Shown here: one piece after another, positions 31,610 through 43,354 of the stretch | Layout: every line of letters begins with the position of its first letter | Numbering within the stretch: the first letter of the stretch is position 1 | From: Craspedostauros australis | Taxonomy: Eukaryota; Bacillariophyta; Bacillariophyceae; Mastogloiales; Achnanthaceae | Assembly: GCA_026770025.1 (NCBI GenBank) | Contig: JAMXDE010000026.1 | Coordinates: 620,001-684,000 of the forward strand | Direction of reading: 5' to 3' | Length of the DNA stretch: 64,000 nt | Program-made: the position numbers and the translations under genes | The notes under the pieces: model-generated | What the model saw: the letters and a program-made list of their open reading frames with translations, nothing else | Databases searched by the model: none | Told to the model about the DNA's origin: nothing

Positions 31610-34269
31610 TTAACTATCTGTCATGGTGTCTGGGTGTGTGGAACTACGCGACCTTGATCCTGCATGTTTCTCTGCATGGATTTCGAAACATCGTTGAAAT
31701 ATTCCGTCGTACTCCTTCATTTCGCAGCACCAAACAGTTTGGCCTGGAGACCCCGTTCGACAGTTCAGGAAATGGTACCTTGACGAGTCGTGCACACACA
31801 GCATCTGCCCCGTTTCCCTCTCGTCATGAACCTGGCGATCCCCTGCTTCGTATGGTCAATCTTCCCGTTCCGGACTCTACCTGAGTGCTTTACCAAGTGG
31901 TTACCATTAATCAAGTCTGCTCAGGGCCACTCGGCCACCTGTGTCGTCGCACGGGCCACCTGTGTTGTCGCATGGGCTGGACTGTCGGTTGTCAACAAAG
32001 ACAAGGAGCCACCATTGCCACCACATTGCACTTCCGATGGCTGGTCGCTTCTCATCCTGGCAAATGAGCTTGGTGGATCAGGGGCTTCGTTGTTGTGGAG
32101 CATGTCCTTGACCATCATGTTCACGAAATCCATGAGAGGCACATTCTTGTGTCAGTGCTTGCCCGCCAAGTGGCATTGGTATGCCCTCCATGCATCCACA
32201 ACGGATATCCCAAAGAGAGTCGTGACAAGCCTGAAGTATCCGTCGCGTGTGGGCCAAGTTCTCTCCAGACCAAGGATGTCCTGTCGAGCCTGGTTGTGGA
32301 CGTCGACCTTGTTGCAGCTTTCAAAGTACTTCGAAGCGACACTCGGCTGATCCACTTTCTTTGTCATGGAGCGCCCATCGTCCGAGATCCACTTTGACAA
32401 ATACGGCGCCCTGCAGCCTGCATGCCCAGCTCCCGCGGAAAAGACGAAGCAGAGTACCTTAGCCTTGCAGTACTTGTACCCCAGTGCGTAGTACTTGTGG
32501 CCGCCGCACTTGCTTTCCATCAGCAGCTGGCTTCCGGATGGCCACGCCTTCATTGTGGTCTCCAGGAAGACTTTGGGGTACAACCGATGAGCCGTCTTCA
32601 CGATGCCGATGAACTTCGCACCCAGCTCTGTTTCAAGCGCCTTGGTGGCCTCCACAGACGCGAACCACGAGTCTCCCAGGAAGATGATCTTGCCCTGGTT
32701 GAACTGCGGATCATCCAAAGATTTCGAAGGATCGGTACAGATGTTGGTTGCTGCTGCCATGCGAAGGGTGCATGCGGCATTCTTGCCCTTCACCCTGTCG
32801 AGGAAGGCCGCGCCCTCCATGCCCTCCTTGCCCCATTGGATCTCCAAGAACAGCATGATCCCTGTCTCTCCATCGGCGACAGTCTTGAATTCCACGCCCA
32901 GCGGCTCAGGTTTGCGGTGGACGAAGGATAGGTGAGGAAGGTTCCCATTCTTGGTTGTTCGTGTCTTGAAGGCACTCATGGATTCATCCATCACCTTCAG
33001 TGTGCTCGCGCACATGATCTCCGCCCGCTTCGCGTTGAAAGCATCCACACCTGGTTGAATTTGCCACCATGGATCCGAGAATTGCTTGGATGCATCCGCG
33101 AAGATGTGTGGGATCAGTGATTCTCGGATGGCACGAAACCGATAATTCTTCATGTGGTTGGTGACGTCCATTGGCTGTTTGAATCCTTCAGTGTCTCTGT
33201 CGTCCCACAGGCAGGATGTGCCTTCAATAGTGCCCAGAAGGAGCAATCCAAAGAACACCCAAAACTCATGATGAGATATGAGGTGATTGTCAATCTGATC
33301 CTCCGATATTCTTGTGGGAAGTTGCCTCGTGATGATCCTTTGATTGAGCTTGTCAACCTGGGCCTTCCAGTTGCCAGGCCACATGTGCTGTAGAAGATGC
33401 AGCATGTTGATACGTTGGTACCTGCTGTCCCTGCCCCTGCCCGCAACGGTTAGGTTGGTGAAGTCAAAGTTTGCAACCCCCACCCACTCCCGTGAAGATC
33501 CATCTTTGGGGCTGCCAATGTGGTCATCTGGTACAACCTTCCATGTCATTACGTCGGCTCAAGATCCCATGCTGATGGAGGTGTTGTTGGAGATTAGTAT
33601 AGCCTTCTCTGCGTGATGTGGTTCATAGTGGAGGGTTTGTTCCTCCATCTCAATTGCATAATTCAACACGTCGTTGTCAAAGTTCTTGTCAATGTTGCAA
33701 TCCATAGATGCGTCATCCTCTGGCTCTTCGGATCCGCTGTCAATACTGACTTTGTTGGTTGGGGGCGTGCGCGAAGAGTTTGTTGGTTGGGAAGTCGCGG
33801 CCGGAACGTTGGTCAGGTGAATGTTGATGGGAGGAGAGTTCAGTGGTAGAGAAGTTGCAGCCGGACCGTTGCTCAGGAGAATGTTGCTGGATGGAGAGTT
33901 TGTCCCAACACCCAAGTCTTGGCTGACTGCAGGTGCATCTGCCGGTCCAGTGATCGCCTCTGGTGGCGGGAGGAATCTGTGGCTCTTCGCAAAAGCATCC
34001 AACACTGCAACTCCTTTTCCGACGAAGATGGTTTGAATGTATTCTTTGACCTTGGTGTCAGGAAGTGGACTTTCATCGCCTTCCAGGCAAATGAGGGTTT
34101 GGGAACTGTGTTGGCATACGACACCCAAGGATTCCCAATGGACAATCCAGTTGTGTTTGGGAAGAACCTTGATCGTGTGTCCCACAATGTAGCCATGCTG
34201 TTTGCGAGGTGCGTTGGACCGACGAGGCCCACATCTGCAAGTGACCTTGGCTCCGAGAGTGATCCTCAT
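31610..34269 (-). pseudogene. piggyBac-like transposase, copy 2, multiply broken
   Basis: It has the same architecture as copy 1: N-terminal part 34269-33562, a shared in-frame TGA at 33559-33561, then the catalytic part 33549-32152 with all three Asp motifs (KVMDESMS, FLGDSWFAS, NKVDVHNQ). A CGA to TGA change at 32149-32151 and another TGA at 31921-31923 interrupt the C-terminal part. One further frame change near 31785 separates GKRGRCCVC from FLNCRTGSPGQTVWCCEM and QRCFEIH. Together these give the cysteine-rich C-terminus typical of piggyBac transposases. It cannot yield a full protein by normal translation. The surrounding TIRs (31164, 35161) suggest it once mobilised this element. Confidence 0.88.
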
Positions 34270-35143
34270 GTTGATGTTGTTCGTGTTGCGGAGATGTTGG
34301 GAGGAGGATGATCAGAATGTGTGCGATGAAAGCGTTCATGTCTCAATCAAATGTTGTGTGCATGTTGATGTGCAAGAAGTGATACAGCGTCACGCCCCAA
34401 CAAATCGAGCGATCGCCGACTGTGATGGATCCGTTGCACTGCTCTGAAACCATTGTTGCCAGCAACAATCATTGATAGATGGTGGCAACATCTTGGAATG
34501 GCCTCATGTTCATTGCTGCATGTGAGCATTGGATTCAAATACAGGTGTTGGTGTGTTTGAAGTCGCCGACACGACACACGCGGTCCAGCGCGCAGAAAAT
34601 GAATGGAGATTGACGCCAACCGACACGACAAATTTCGAATCACGAGCCGAGAGCACCAACTTCAACGGCACACAAGGGGCCGACGAACAACACAAAGCAG
34701 GCAACCACCACACCACCGCAAGCGGAAGAGACTCGCGATTTCATCGATGCCACGAACAGGTCCAACAGACAAAACAAAGTGCCAACCGGGGATGGAAGAG
34801 GCTTGCGCGCCTGTTTTGAACGGGTTCCGAAAATTATTTTGTACCAGGGCCCAGTAGAATTGTACGTGTAGCCCCTGTGTAGCCCCTGCGTTTTCCACCG
34901 TTTTTTTTTTTTTCGCGGTCGGTTTGGGGAAAACCTCCAAAATGGGGTCAACACAAGCAATAAAATGGAATCCAAGTGATCAACACACAGCAAGTTTGAC
35001 AACATCATCAGATAGATCTCACTCTTGGCTTTCGATTGATACCATTATTATACATTGTGGTTGGTGATAAGGGTTGGTTGTTTTTATCCAGGAAATTTGT
35101 AGCCCCATGTGGCCCATTGTAGCCCCTTTGCGCCCCTTTTCGG
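34270..35143. other. Right-end non-coding part of the piggyBac-like transposon
   Basis: Non-coding. It includes an uninterrupted T run near 34903-34915 and the GGGGCYACA-type subterminal repeats. I see no gene. Confidence 0.6.
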
Positions 35144-35163
35144 CAAAAAGCGGATAGGCACTA

Positions 35164-35556
35164 GACTGATAACTAGCTAGAATATCCTAGTCTCCCAATT
35201 GAGTCCAGTCATGTATCTACTGTTGTCAGTACTGGATCGAGTCCAACGTCCGTGACTGAGACCAATCAGTCGAGTCCAACCAAGCGAGACTCGACTCAGT
35301 TGTATCTGTGGTGTCAACATATGGAAACATGCGACCACCAAAACTTGATGCCAAAACATGGAAGCAAAGTAAATGGGCGACCAGGTGGCGCAGGTTTGGA
35401 ATTCAGGCGTGGTTCTTGGAACAGGCACGGAGTAAGCAGAGGCGGCATGGCAGAGTGCGCTACTTGTGGAGTAACGCGAAGTAGAGCAGGTGGAGGCAAG
35501 AAGGAAGGTAGTCATAATCTACAGTTATCCCCTCCATCATCTGCTGGCATAAGGCA
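35164..35556. other. Interval before transposon copy A
   Basis: No gene or element end is recognised. It does not resemble the sequence upstream of the same gene in copies B and C (46162-46594), so the left end of copy A has been lost or replaced. Confidence 0.5.
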
Positions 35557-38500
35557 ATGTCTGTCTCTACCACGAGAGCTGCGTCGAAGGACGCCAATCC
35601 TTCTCCCTCCAAGAAGCAACGCTTGCCATCCTCTCCATCCGTGCGCCCATTTCCATCGGATCCGATCAATCACAAGGAACTGTTTGCACCATCTACTGGT
35701 GAGAAGCTTCTGCCTCCATTGGGTATGGGTGGTAAGCAACACATTCCACCACCTACAACAAACAAGCTGTTGCCTCCTGCACTCAAAGGTGCGACCTTCG
35801 ACAACGAGTGTGATGTTGAGATCCTCACCAACAACGAACAGGCTCGCACACTCAATGCAACCAACGAGAAGCTCTTCGTTCGCGTGCACATCACCACTGA
35901 CAATGGCATGATTCTTGATACCTCCAAGGTCACTGTGCAGGCCTTTGGACATGGCGTCGATGCGAATACAAAAGTGCATGTCTCTGTCTGCGTCCCGACT
36001 CTGGCACCGCCTTCCGCACCAACCATCCAACCAGCAAAGAAAGGCAAGCGCATCCAACGCAGCAGTGCTGGAGACGACGAAACCTACCGCCCCAAGGGAC
36101 GCAACAGAACCATTGCCAGGAAATCAAGCAGCGGAAGATTCCAAAACAAACACAGCAAGGACAAGACAGATGCATTTGAAACCATGCACGAGGTTTTGCG
36201 GGAGCTCGGAGTGAAGAACCTCGCTGCTGTTCTGGCCGACTTGCCACGTTGCGGGTTTGTGTTGGGGCGCAATTCCGACAAGCAAGTGTGGAGCAAAGCA
36301 AAGAAGATCTTCGCAGTGGCCTCCAATGCGCTGTGGAAAGCGTTGATCCCAGCCATGACCTTGCCAGTTCCTCAGATGGAGCAAGTGGTTGCGTTCGTGC
36401 GCGCGGGAGTGGACTTGCCACCAGTCAAGCTGGCTCCCAACCTATACACGATTTGCCTCGTCGGCGAGAAGAACATCGCACGAACAGCAAGGTGCATTCT
36501 CGCCATGTCTGCTTTGCCACGCCAGTGCACCAACCTCCTCACCCGATCCAAGGGCGAACTTCCTGACGTTCAGCGTCTTGGCCTCTTGCCACATCAATAC
36601 ACCATCACGCGGGGCCAGCTCCTCACTCTGCGCAACTACTATGAGCTGTTGAGCGAGGGCAATGTGCTTGGTGCTGCTGTCTACAACTATCGCGTCAGCG
36701 CATACAGCTTGGCTGGCGCGGTGTCCTTCATCAGCAACACTATCACATACAAGGCAGGCCTTTGTCACAACATCAAGTGGGGAGGGGTGATATTTGAAAA
36801 TGTGCCAGTATTCGAACGTGGCGGAACGAGCGTAGACGAGCTGTTCGCAATGTACAAGACTGCGACGAACAACCCAGTCGGCGAGCCAGCATTCCGAGCA
36901 ATGACAGGCCTGCTCACACGCAGAGGCAAAGTGATTACTGGCCTCTCCTCTTTCGAAAACTACTTCTGGATGGCAACGAAGACATTGAAGGAGATGCTCG
37001 TGCGCTTGAATGCTCTACTCAGGGATTCATTCAATGGTGATGACGGACATGACGACGTCACAGTTGAGCATATTCAAACCTGTGAGACCTTGGTGCATGA
37101 TCTGGACCTTATGATTACATTCCTCAAGTGGGAGTATACTGCTTCACACATGCAGATCAAGTGTGAAGAAGACCCCATGCACTGCGCTCATTTCGCCCTT
37201 TGCAAGGATTCAAAAATGAAGCAGGCTAAGTCTACACTCAGCACCGAAAACACAACAGTGCCTGCCAACACCAATACGGCATGCGTGGTCATTCATCCTC
37301 CCACAGCAACCACAGAGTGTGACGCCAACGCCCTTTCTCCCATCGCTCACGATCAACAAGGCAAGGTATGCGACAGATGTGGAGAAGCAATGCGATTCAT
37401 GGATGATCGCGTCGCCCCATTCATCGAGACGCTCAAGGCCAATCATCTATGCGACCACGCGGATGAATTAGGCGGTATGCTGGAGGCGGTACCGGGCTTC
37501 AACAACGAGATCACTGCGTACATGGCACACCAAGTGAGAGCAAAGGTCCAATTCGAGCAGATGAACAAGTACAAGGCCAAGCTCAACAACAATGACAAGT
37601 GCGCCTACGTTGTCATCGACCATAAGCAGAAGATTCTGCCGACGGCGCAAGGAGAATCGCAGACAGAGTATTGGGGCAAGAAGGGCATGTCGCTCCTTGG
37701 CGTAATGATTGTCACCTGCAAAGATGATGAATTCACTTATCGCTTTGTTGATATAATTGTTCATGGCCGGCCAACCCAAGACACACTCCAAGTTGGTGGG
37801 CTTCTCAAAGTCATCCAGAAGAAGGTACGCAATCTCCTACCATCGGTCACAGAAATCATCCTGCAGTCAGACAACGCGGGCTGCTTCGCCAGCCACGAGC
37901 ACATCGCGCTCGTCTCATCGCGGATCAACAAGAATGCGTCATGCAACGGACTTCCCCAATTTGTCATTTGGATCTACACAGAAGCCCAAACAGGCAAAGG
38001 GCGAATCGACACTCACTTTGCCTACATCACTATCGTACTACGATCCTACGTGCAAAGCGGCGGCAAAATTTAAACCGAACACGAAATCTTCGACGCGATG
38101 CGAATGGGAAATATCAGAGGTACTACCACTGTCTTGGTTGATGCATCAGGTTTGGAAGGTCGCTGTGTGATGCACAAGACAAATCCGCGCAACAGGTTCC
38201 GCGCGAAGGGCATGAATGTACGATCAACGCACGAGGTGCAACATGGAACCGGCTACGCAGACTTGCTTGCGGCATCAAATGTCACTGATCCAGTGCGTGT
38301 GGAGGAAGCGGAATGGGAAGACTATGACATCATGAATTTCGAGGTTCCCATCATCAACGAACACCAATCGACGCAACAACCACTCACAGCAATATCACCG
38401 CGGAAGCAGAAAAAGACCCTCAGGTTCGCGAGGAGTGCCACCGAAAGCAAGGCGCTGACATACCTCGAAGCGATCAACATGGCAGCCTTGGAGACGCCTG

Positions 38501-39175
38501 ACGTAAGTAGTGTGCTGCAGGACACCACAGCAGCAACAGAACACCCACGATTGGCTGAGCCTGGTTGGGCTGCGAAAGCCCTGCAACGCAACGAGCCCAT
38601 TCGCCCATACCTGGTGGAAGTGTTGGAGGAGGTGTGCAGAGTGGCATGCGCGGACCCGAAGAACAGACCAACAGAGTACGAGGCATACAGGCGGTGCATG
38701 GAGACGACCGAAATGAAGACTGACTGGTATGCACGGGTACACGTGAACCCAATGCGAGTGAAGCAGTACATGTCCGCGTCCTACCAACGCACGAAACCGA
38801 AGGCCGCGAACACTAGTACCCCGGAAATCACGATAAACAAAAAACGCGACAAACACAACGAACACAACGAACACCCCACCACCGACGAACGCGGACAGCA
38901 CCCACACAGAGATCGTGCCTGCACAACACACAACAGCAGATGAGGAGGAAATCGCGCTGCAACAAGAAGAAAACGAAGCATCGGAGCAAATTGCGTGCGA
39001 GACACAAACAATGAAGGAGAATACGGAATCTCCGGAGTTGGTGGAACAAAATGTGAGGACACAATTGCTTCGGCGAGTCAGAACCGCAATGGAGGGACTA
39101 AAAAATAAATTTGCACTGCAATTGACATCGAGAATTCTTCTTTTGGCGATACGAATCAAGGCACAAAGACACTGA
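35557..39175 (+). pseudogene. DDE-type transposase of long-TIR transposon, copy A
   Basis: One frame from Met 35557 to 38943 (about 1128 codons), broken only by TAA at 38071-38073 where copies B and C have CAA (Gln). The N-terminus is Ser/Pro/Lys-rich. Mid-protein Cys/His residues (KCEEDPMHC, CAHFALC, VCDRCGEAM) suggest zinc binding. Then follows a probable RNase H-fold catalytic core with VVIDHKQ (about 688), LQSDNAGCF (about 772) and EAQTGKGRID (about 810-818). I recall an unnamed group of animal and protist proteins with the same CxRC, SDNAGC and QxGKxxxD order, but cannot assign a superfamily. An acidic C-terminal segment, similar in copy B, lies in another frame (38915-39175). It is probably dead because of the stop and the missing left end. 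Confidence 0.75.
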
Positions 39176-39201
39176 ATCTGGCCGTTGTGCGCTAGTCGTG
39201 T

Positions 39202-41358
39202 CTAGACGAGCGCGAAATCGATGGGTCCATAAAACTTAAAATAAGACATTAAAGCAAAATCGGCGTCCACGGTGCATCTTATATTTGTTTCTAGTTTATG
39301 AATATGTGGGTGGCTTGGTCGAAAGCCCCATATGTTGCCACCATCCCAGGACGGACTGCAGGTCCCGTCACTCAAGTGGGTCTTACCTTGATGTGCTGAC
39401 ACGTGTTTCGACATCGCTGGGAATATCGTATCGTCTTTCACGTTCGTGATGGGAGAATTCGATGGTTGAAATCGGAGGTGCCACCCGCGACTGTCGAACT
39501 CTTCGTTGATGAACCGGAGCAGTTCCGTGTCTCTGTGTGGCCCTGCGCCATCCATCTGGTACCGAATCACCACGTTCTTGCCCGTTTCGGCCTTGATTTT
39601 GTTGGCGAGCGAATCCAGTGCGGGGAGTTCTTTTTCGCGGAAGAATTTCTTGAGGCTGTACTTCGGCTTGGGCTTAACACGATGACCATCTGTTTCCTTG
39701 CTGCCCGTGATCTCCAGTGGTTGAAAGTACAGTTCGCCCTTCTTGCGAGAGATTTTGTTGGGATCAGGAAGGTGCTTGTACTTGGTTGGCGAGACCCAAG
39801 TTCGCTTGTACGTATTCTTCTGCGCTCGAACCACGCGCCCAACACGTTCAAAGCTGACCCGATACGCCTTTCCTCCTTGCCCAAAGCAGTTGTCTGTTGG
39901 AGCGAACGCTGTTGATGCAATTGCCATGGTCTTTTCGATGTGGCACTTGTGGTGCACAGGATGCTTCACAGGCTTAACCCCCATTTGGGGCACATGTTTG
40001 AGATTCTTCCGAGCGACAATAGAGTAGAACCACTTCTCATCCATGTGGACAACAACAACTTGTGTATTCTCGAACTGCTCAGCTGCTTCCCAAAACACAC
40101 AGAAGTCCTTGGCCCAGATGTCGCGCTTTGCCTTCGTGTCGCCCTTGATCTTGGGGAGTATTGTTGTAGAACGGTATTCGCTGCCCTCCAATCCCATCAC
40201 GTATGTTCGGATGGTGTCTTTGCAGACGCATTGGACGTTGCCGTTTCCTGCTAGTTCGCGTGCAACATCGTCCCACGAGATTGCACCATTGCATCGTCGC
40301 AACACATCCTGGAGCTCAACTTGCAGGAAGGGACCACGCTCCAACCACGAATCAGACAGGGATTTCGCGGATGCCAGCTCTTCAGGCGAAGCATGGTCAA
40401 AGGCATCAGAGATGTCATCAGTTGTCAACCGTTGTCTTGGATGTTTAAGCCGCATTTGCTTTGCGAAGATGGCACGCGGCGTGAAGTATTGCTGTTGCTT
40501 CTTGGGGCAGGTGAAGATGGTGTTGCCCGCGTCGCTGTGCTTCTTCCGTTCCAGGTTGTTCTGTTGAAATTTCTTGATGTTGCTTGCAACAGTGGTGGCA
40601 CCAATATCCCAAGCGTGGGCGATCAATTTCGTGTTGGCTGGGATCCCACCCAAATTGAAGTAGAGAACGACGTAGTTGTGCTTTTCTTGCGCATCAAGTT
40701 GTTTCTTGCTATTGGTGGTGTTAGTGTTGCTACGCCCTCCATCCTTTCGCAACCATCCTTTTGGTTTCGCGCCTCTCTTCATCTGCTTGTTGAGACGGGC
40801 GATTGCTGTTGCCTTCTGCTGCCGCGAGACCTCGAGAAAAGCTGCGATTTTGGCTTCTTGCGATTCCGTGGTAGTGGGGGATGGTGTTGGGGGCTCAGCC
40901 TTGTTGTTGATACGCGCAACAGCGACAGAGCGATGCTGAGGAGAAAGGAGGGAAGGCTTAGCAAGGCCACCAGCGTTTGGAGTCCGTGCGAAGGTAGCGA
41001 GGCTGTGTGGTGCGCACAGATCCTCACGAACGATGTACATGTGCCCTCTGGACATCACTGGGGTCACCATGACCATCTCCACCTCTCCTGGTGCGAGAGG
41101 CCCATCACGTTTGATCGTAGCACCTTCAACAGTCAGCTTCATCAGCGACTGGACATGGCACACACCGAGGTCATGACCCCTGCCACGTGAGTCCGTGTGG
41201 GATGACACCTTCACACAGTCACCAGCGAGCATCATGCTTGCGAGCTGAAGATCACAGTGAATGGAGGATGATGTGTATTGTGTTGATGGAGGCTGCAGTT
41301 GAGTTGAAAGGCGCGTCGCAACACACACCAGAAACACGAAGACAGCAACGCAGCGCAC
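39202..41358 (-). pseudogene. Mariner-like transposase, 3'-truncated and fused to a TIR
   Basis: An open frame of 718 residues, of which only the first 658 are transposase. The last 60 translate the 155-bp inverted repeat of copy A. The catalytic core shows HMDEKWFY (Asp 440), YQMDGAGPHRD (Asp 603) and QPSNSPITNVKDD (Asp 642), a DD38D arrangement of the Tc1/mariner type, with an upstream region rich in Lys/Arg that could bind DNA (about 180-310). The first 40 residues are hydrophobic (VFVFLVCVA), and the native start may be a later Met near residue 42. The C-terminal tail and the left end of its own element are gone, so function is doubtful although the triad survives. No terminal repeats of its own were found. 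Confidence 0.82.
39229..39383 (+). repeat. Right terminal inverted repeat of transposon copy A
   Basis: About 155 bp similar to the right end of copies B and C and to the complement of their left ends, with more differences than B and C show between themselves. It ends GTGGGTCT followed by TA (39384-39385). No left partner is present near 35164-35556. Confidence 0.8.
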
Positions 41359-42009
41359 CGCATCATCAGCCCTCGAAGCACAGCACGGCGCAGCGCATCA
41401 CAGGGGGCATGGGCAACATTGGAGGACAGACACATTGTGCAGTGTCGTCCGCTCTCTCCGATGTGGAGGGTCACAGTCATTCTACATTGTTGTAAAAGCA
41501 ATGGCTACAAGCAGCAGAGAATCAACAGCAGGTCGTCCCAGATGCGCAATGTTTCCGTTGTGCACTTTGTGAGGTCAGTTTTGTTGTTGTGGAATGGAGG
41601 CGCAATTCGGGACTCGTAAAGTGTTCTCATTGATGGGCACATTCGGTAGAATTGTGGTTAATCTCCATGGCCCCCAACAGCAAAAACTGTTTGAGAACAC
41701 CAAACGCAACACAACAACACAACAATGGAGAAACACAACAAAACTCCTCAAGCGCCGTCGAACGGCATCATCGGCACTGCGACAACCAGCGGTCCAGTGC
41801 AAGATCCGAGCGCATAGGCGGAACCGCCATGTAAAGCTTAGTAGATGAGCGAGAGGGGGTTGCCGGAGTGGTTGATTTGGGGCCGTCGCAGGCCCACGCG
41901 CAAACGATACGATTCGGAGGAACATCAGCTCGTTGGATATGGTCTCTGCCTGGAATGCACAGGCCATCCAAACGACTATTGATGGGCAAGACGTATCCAA
42001 GAGGATACG
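41359..42009. other. Non-coding interval right of the mariner-like gene
   Basis: No recognisable gene or repeat end. Probably remnants of the mariner-like element and older sequence. Confidence 0.4.
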
Positions 42010-42645
42010 ATGAAGATGCACACGAAGTTTGAGGGTCGGGGGTGGCCTGGAAGGTGCCCTCCGCAAGAAACAAGTGGAGGGCAAGAGTTTTTTGGTGGGT
42101 GGCGGCGGACACATCACGTGACTTGGGTGGTGATGGGCGCCATTGACAAGTCACCCAGATCGCCAAGCCCCCATCGCAGATGTGTTCAGAATCAAATCAG
42201 GAACAAGGATATGGAGGAGATTCCGAGTAGGATTGTCTGGAAGAGGCTGCAGCCTGGGATGCACACAAAATGGTGTTTTTGGGGTGTCGCAAAAACTCCA
42301 TGTTGGCGTCAGCACATGGAGATGTACCTTTGGAGGTATGAACGCCCCAACCATTTTGAACACATCAGTGTGTCGCCAGAGAACGTGGGAACGCATGAGG
42401 GGCATGTGAAGAAGCTGCAAGGGTCCTATCGACGAGATACGGATCCAAATCCAAACGGCATGCGCGTCGGAATCGGGTGTTCGAAATTTCTGCTTTTCAG
42501 TGCAGGGACAGTTTGGAGTGTGAAATGCACATTGGACTCGGAGCGCTTCATGGAGTGGATAGATGGGGGGTATCCGGAGCCAGTGTGGTGCGCAGATTAT
42601 GAAAATGCCAGGGATGATAATGATGATCATGGGCGCTGGAGGTAG
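42010..42645 (+). CDS. Hypothetical protein, weakly supported
   Basis: An open frame of 211 residues, rich in Trp, His and Arg (KWCFWGVAKTPCW, HMEMYLWRYERP), with no domain I recognise, no signal peptide and no membrane segment. It lies between the mariner-like relic and the left inverted repeat of the secreted-gene unit. It has no second copy in the window, so conservation cannot be judged. It may be a chance frame. Confidence 0.2.
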   Translation: MKMHTKFEGRGWPGRCPPQETSGGQEFFGGWRRTHHVTWVVMGAIDKSPRSPSPHRRCVQNQIRNKDMEEIPSRIVWKRLQPGMHTKWCFWGVAKTPCWRQHMEMYLWRYERPNHFEHISVSPENVGTHEGHVKKLQGSYRRDTDPNPNGMRVGIGCSKFLLFSAGTVWSVKCTLDSERFMEWIDGGYPEPVWCADYENARDDNDDHGRWR

Positions 42646-42823
42646 GGCAGCATGGTGCCATCGAGAATTTTTCGCACCCACCACCTGACAGACAGCAAGC
42701 CAAAACGACATTAAAAATAAAGTTCATACAAATTTAACTTCGATATTCAGAATCACTGATAGCCAAGCGTCCGAATGCACTGTCTAGTTTTAATTTTAAA
42801 TGGTGTGGTGTCGAGATATAACA

Positions 42824-42951
42824 TCATAAGCAGTTGTTTGGATGGTTTTGGGTGTGCTCTATTTTAGTCTACTTTGTCACGACTCATCACGAGTAAAACT
42901 CCACAACTAGTGCTATCGTGCCCCATTTTACATTCTCTGCAGGTCGTACAA
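42824..42951 (+). repeat. Left inverted repeat of the secreted-gene unit
   Basis: The reverse complement matches 45866-46009. Homology to the later units of the tandem array starts directly after it at 42952, so this left arm exists only in front of the first gene copy. Confidence 0.8.
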
Positions 42952-43354
42952 TGACACCAGTGGTACTTGTGGACGAGTAAATGCAGGGCCAGCCTCGCCA
43001 CTGGAACTGTTGCATCAACGATGGGGGCAAAAGAGGCACAGGATCACATCCCGAGAACGAAAATACTATCACCAGAGCACTTCCAGTTCGTTCATGCCAG
43101 AAAGACCGAGTTCACTTGACGAGCTTTCGCTGCATTCCGCTTCATGATACCACTGCAACGCGAGAGGCGCTCCGAAAGTTGCCAGCAAGAGATTGTGCAT
43201 CCGCTCTCGAGCCGTACGATACATGGGGCTCGTCCTCTCCATGCACGCATGCACACACAACACAAACCTACGGCCATAGATGCTCTTCTCGCGCTTCTTC
43301 GTGGATGAAGTTTGCTCGTCGCAGCTCACTCCTCGTCCTCACAAAAAGCATTCG

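Larger units (their letters stand above)
31162..35163 (-). mobile_element. 4.0-kb TIR transposon carrying piggyBac-like copy 2
   Basis: The 18-bp terminal inverted repeat GTGCCTATCCGCTTTTTG lies at 31164-31181, with its complement at 35144-35161, each bordered by TA (31162-31163 and 35162-35163). Both subterminal zones carry GGGGCYACA-type 9-mers, three on the left (31196-31224) and several on the right (34867-34886, 35098-35126). The enclosed gene is the piggyBac-like transposase copy 2 on the minus strand. piggyBac proper targets TTAA, so the TA flank is unexpected. No TTAA is present at either edge. Confidence 0.75.

Noticed and set aside
38833..38845. Programmed -1 frameshift at an A-rich heptamer in transposase A
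   Set aside because: The heptamer AAAAAAC is out of register with the zero frame, and the downstream conserved frame is +1, not -1.
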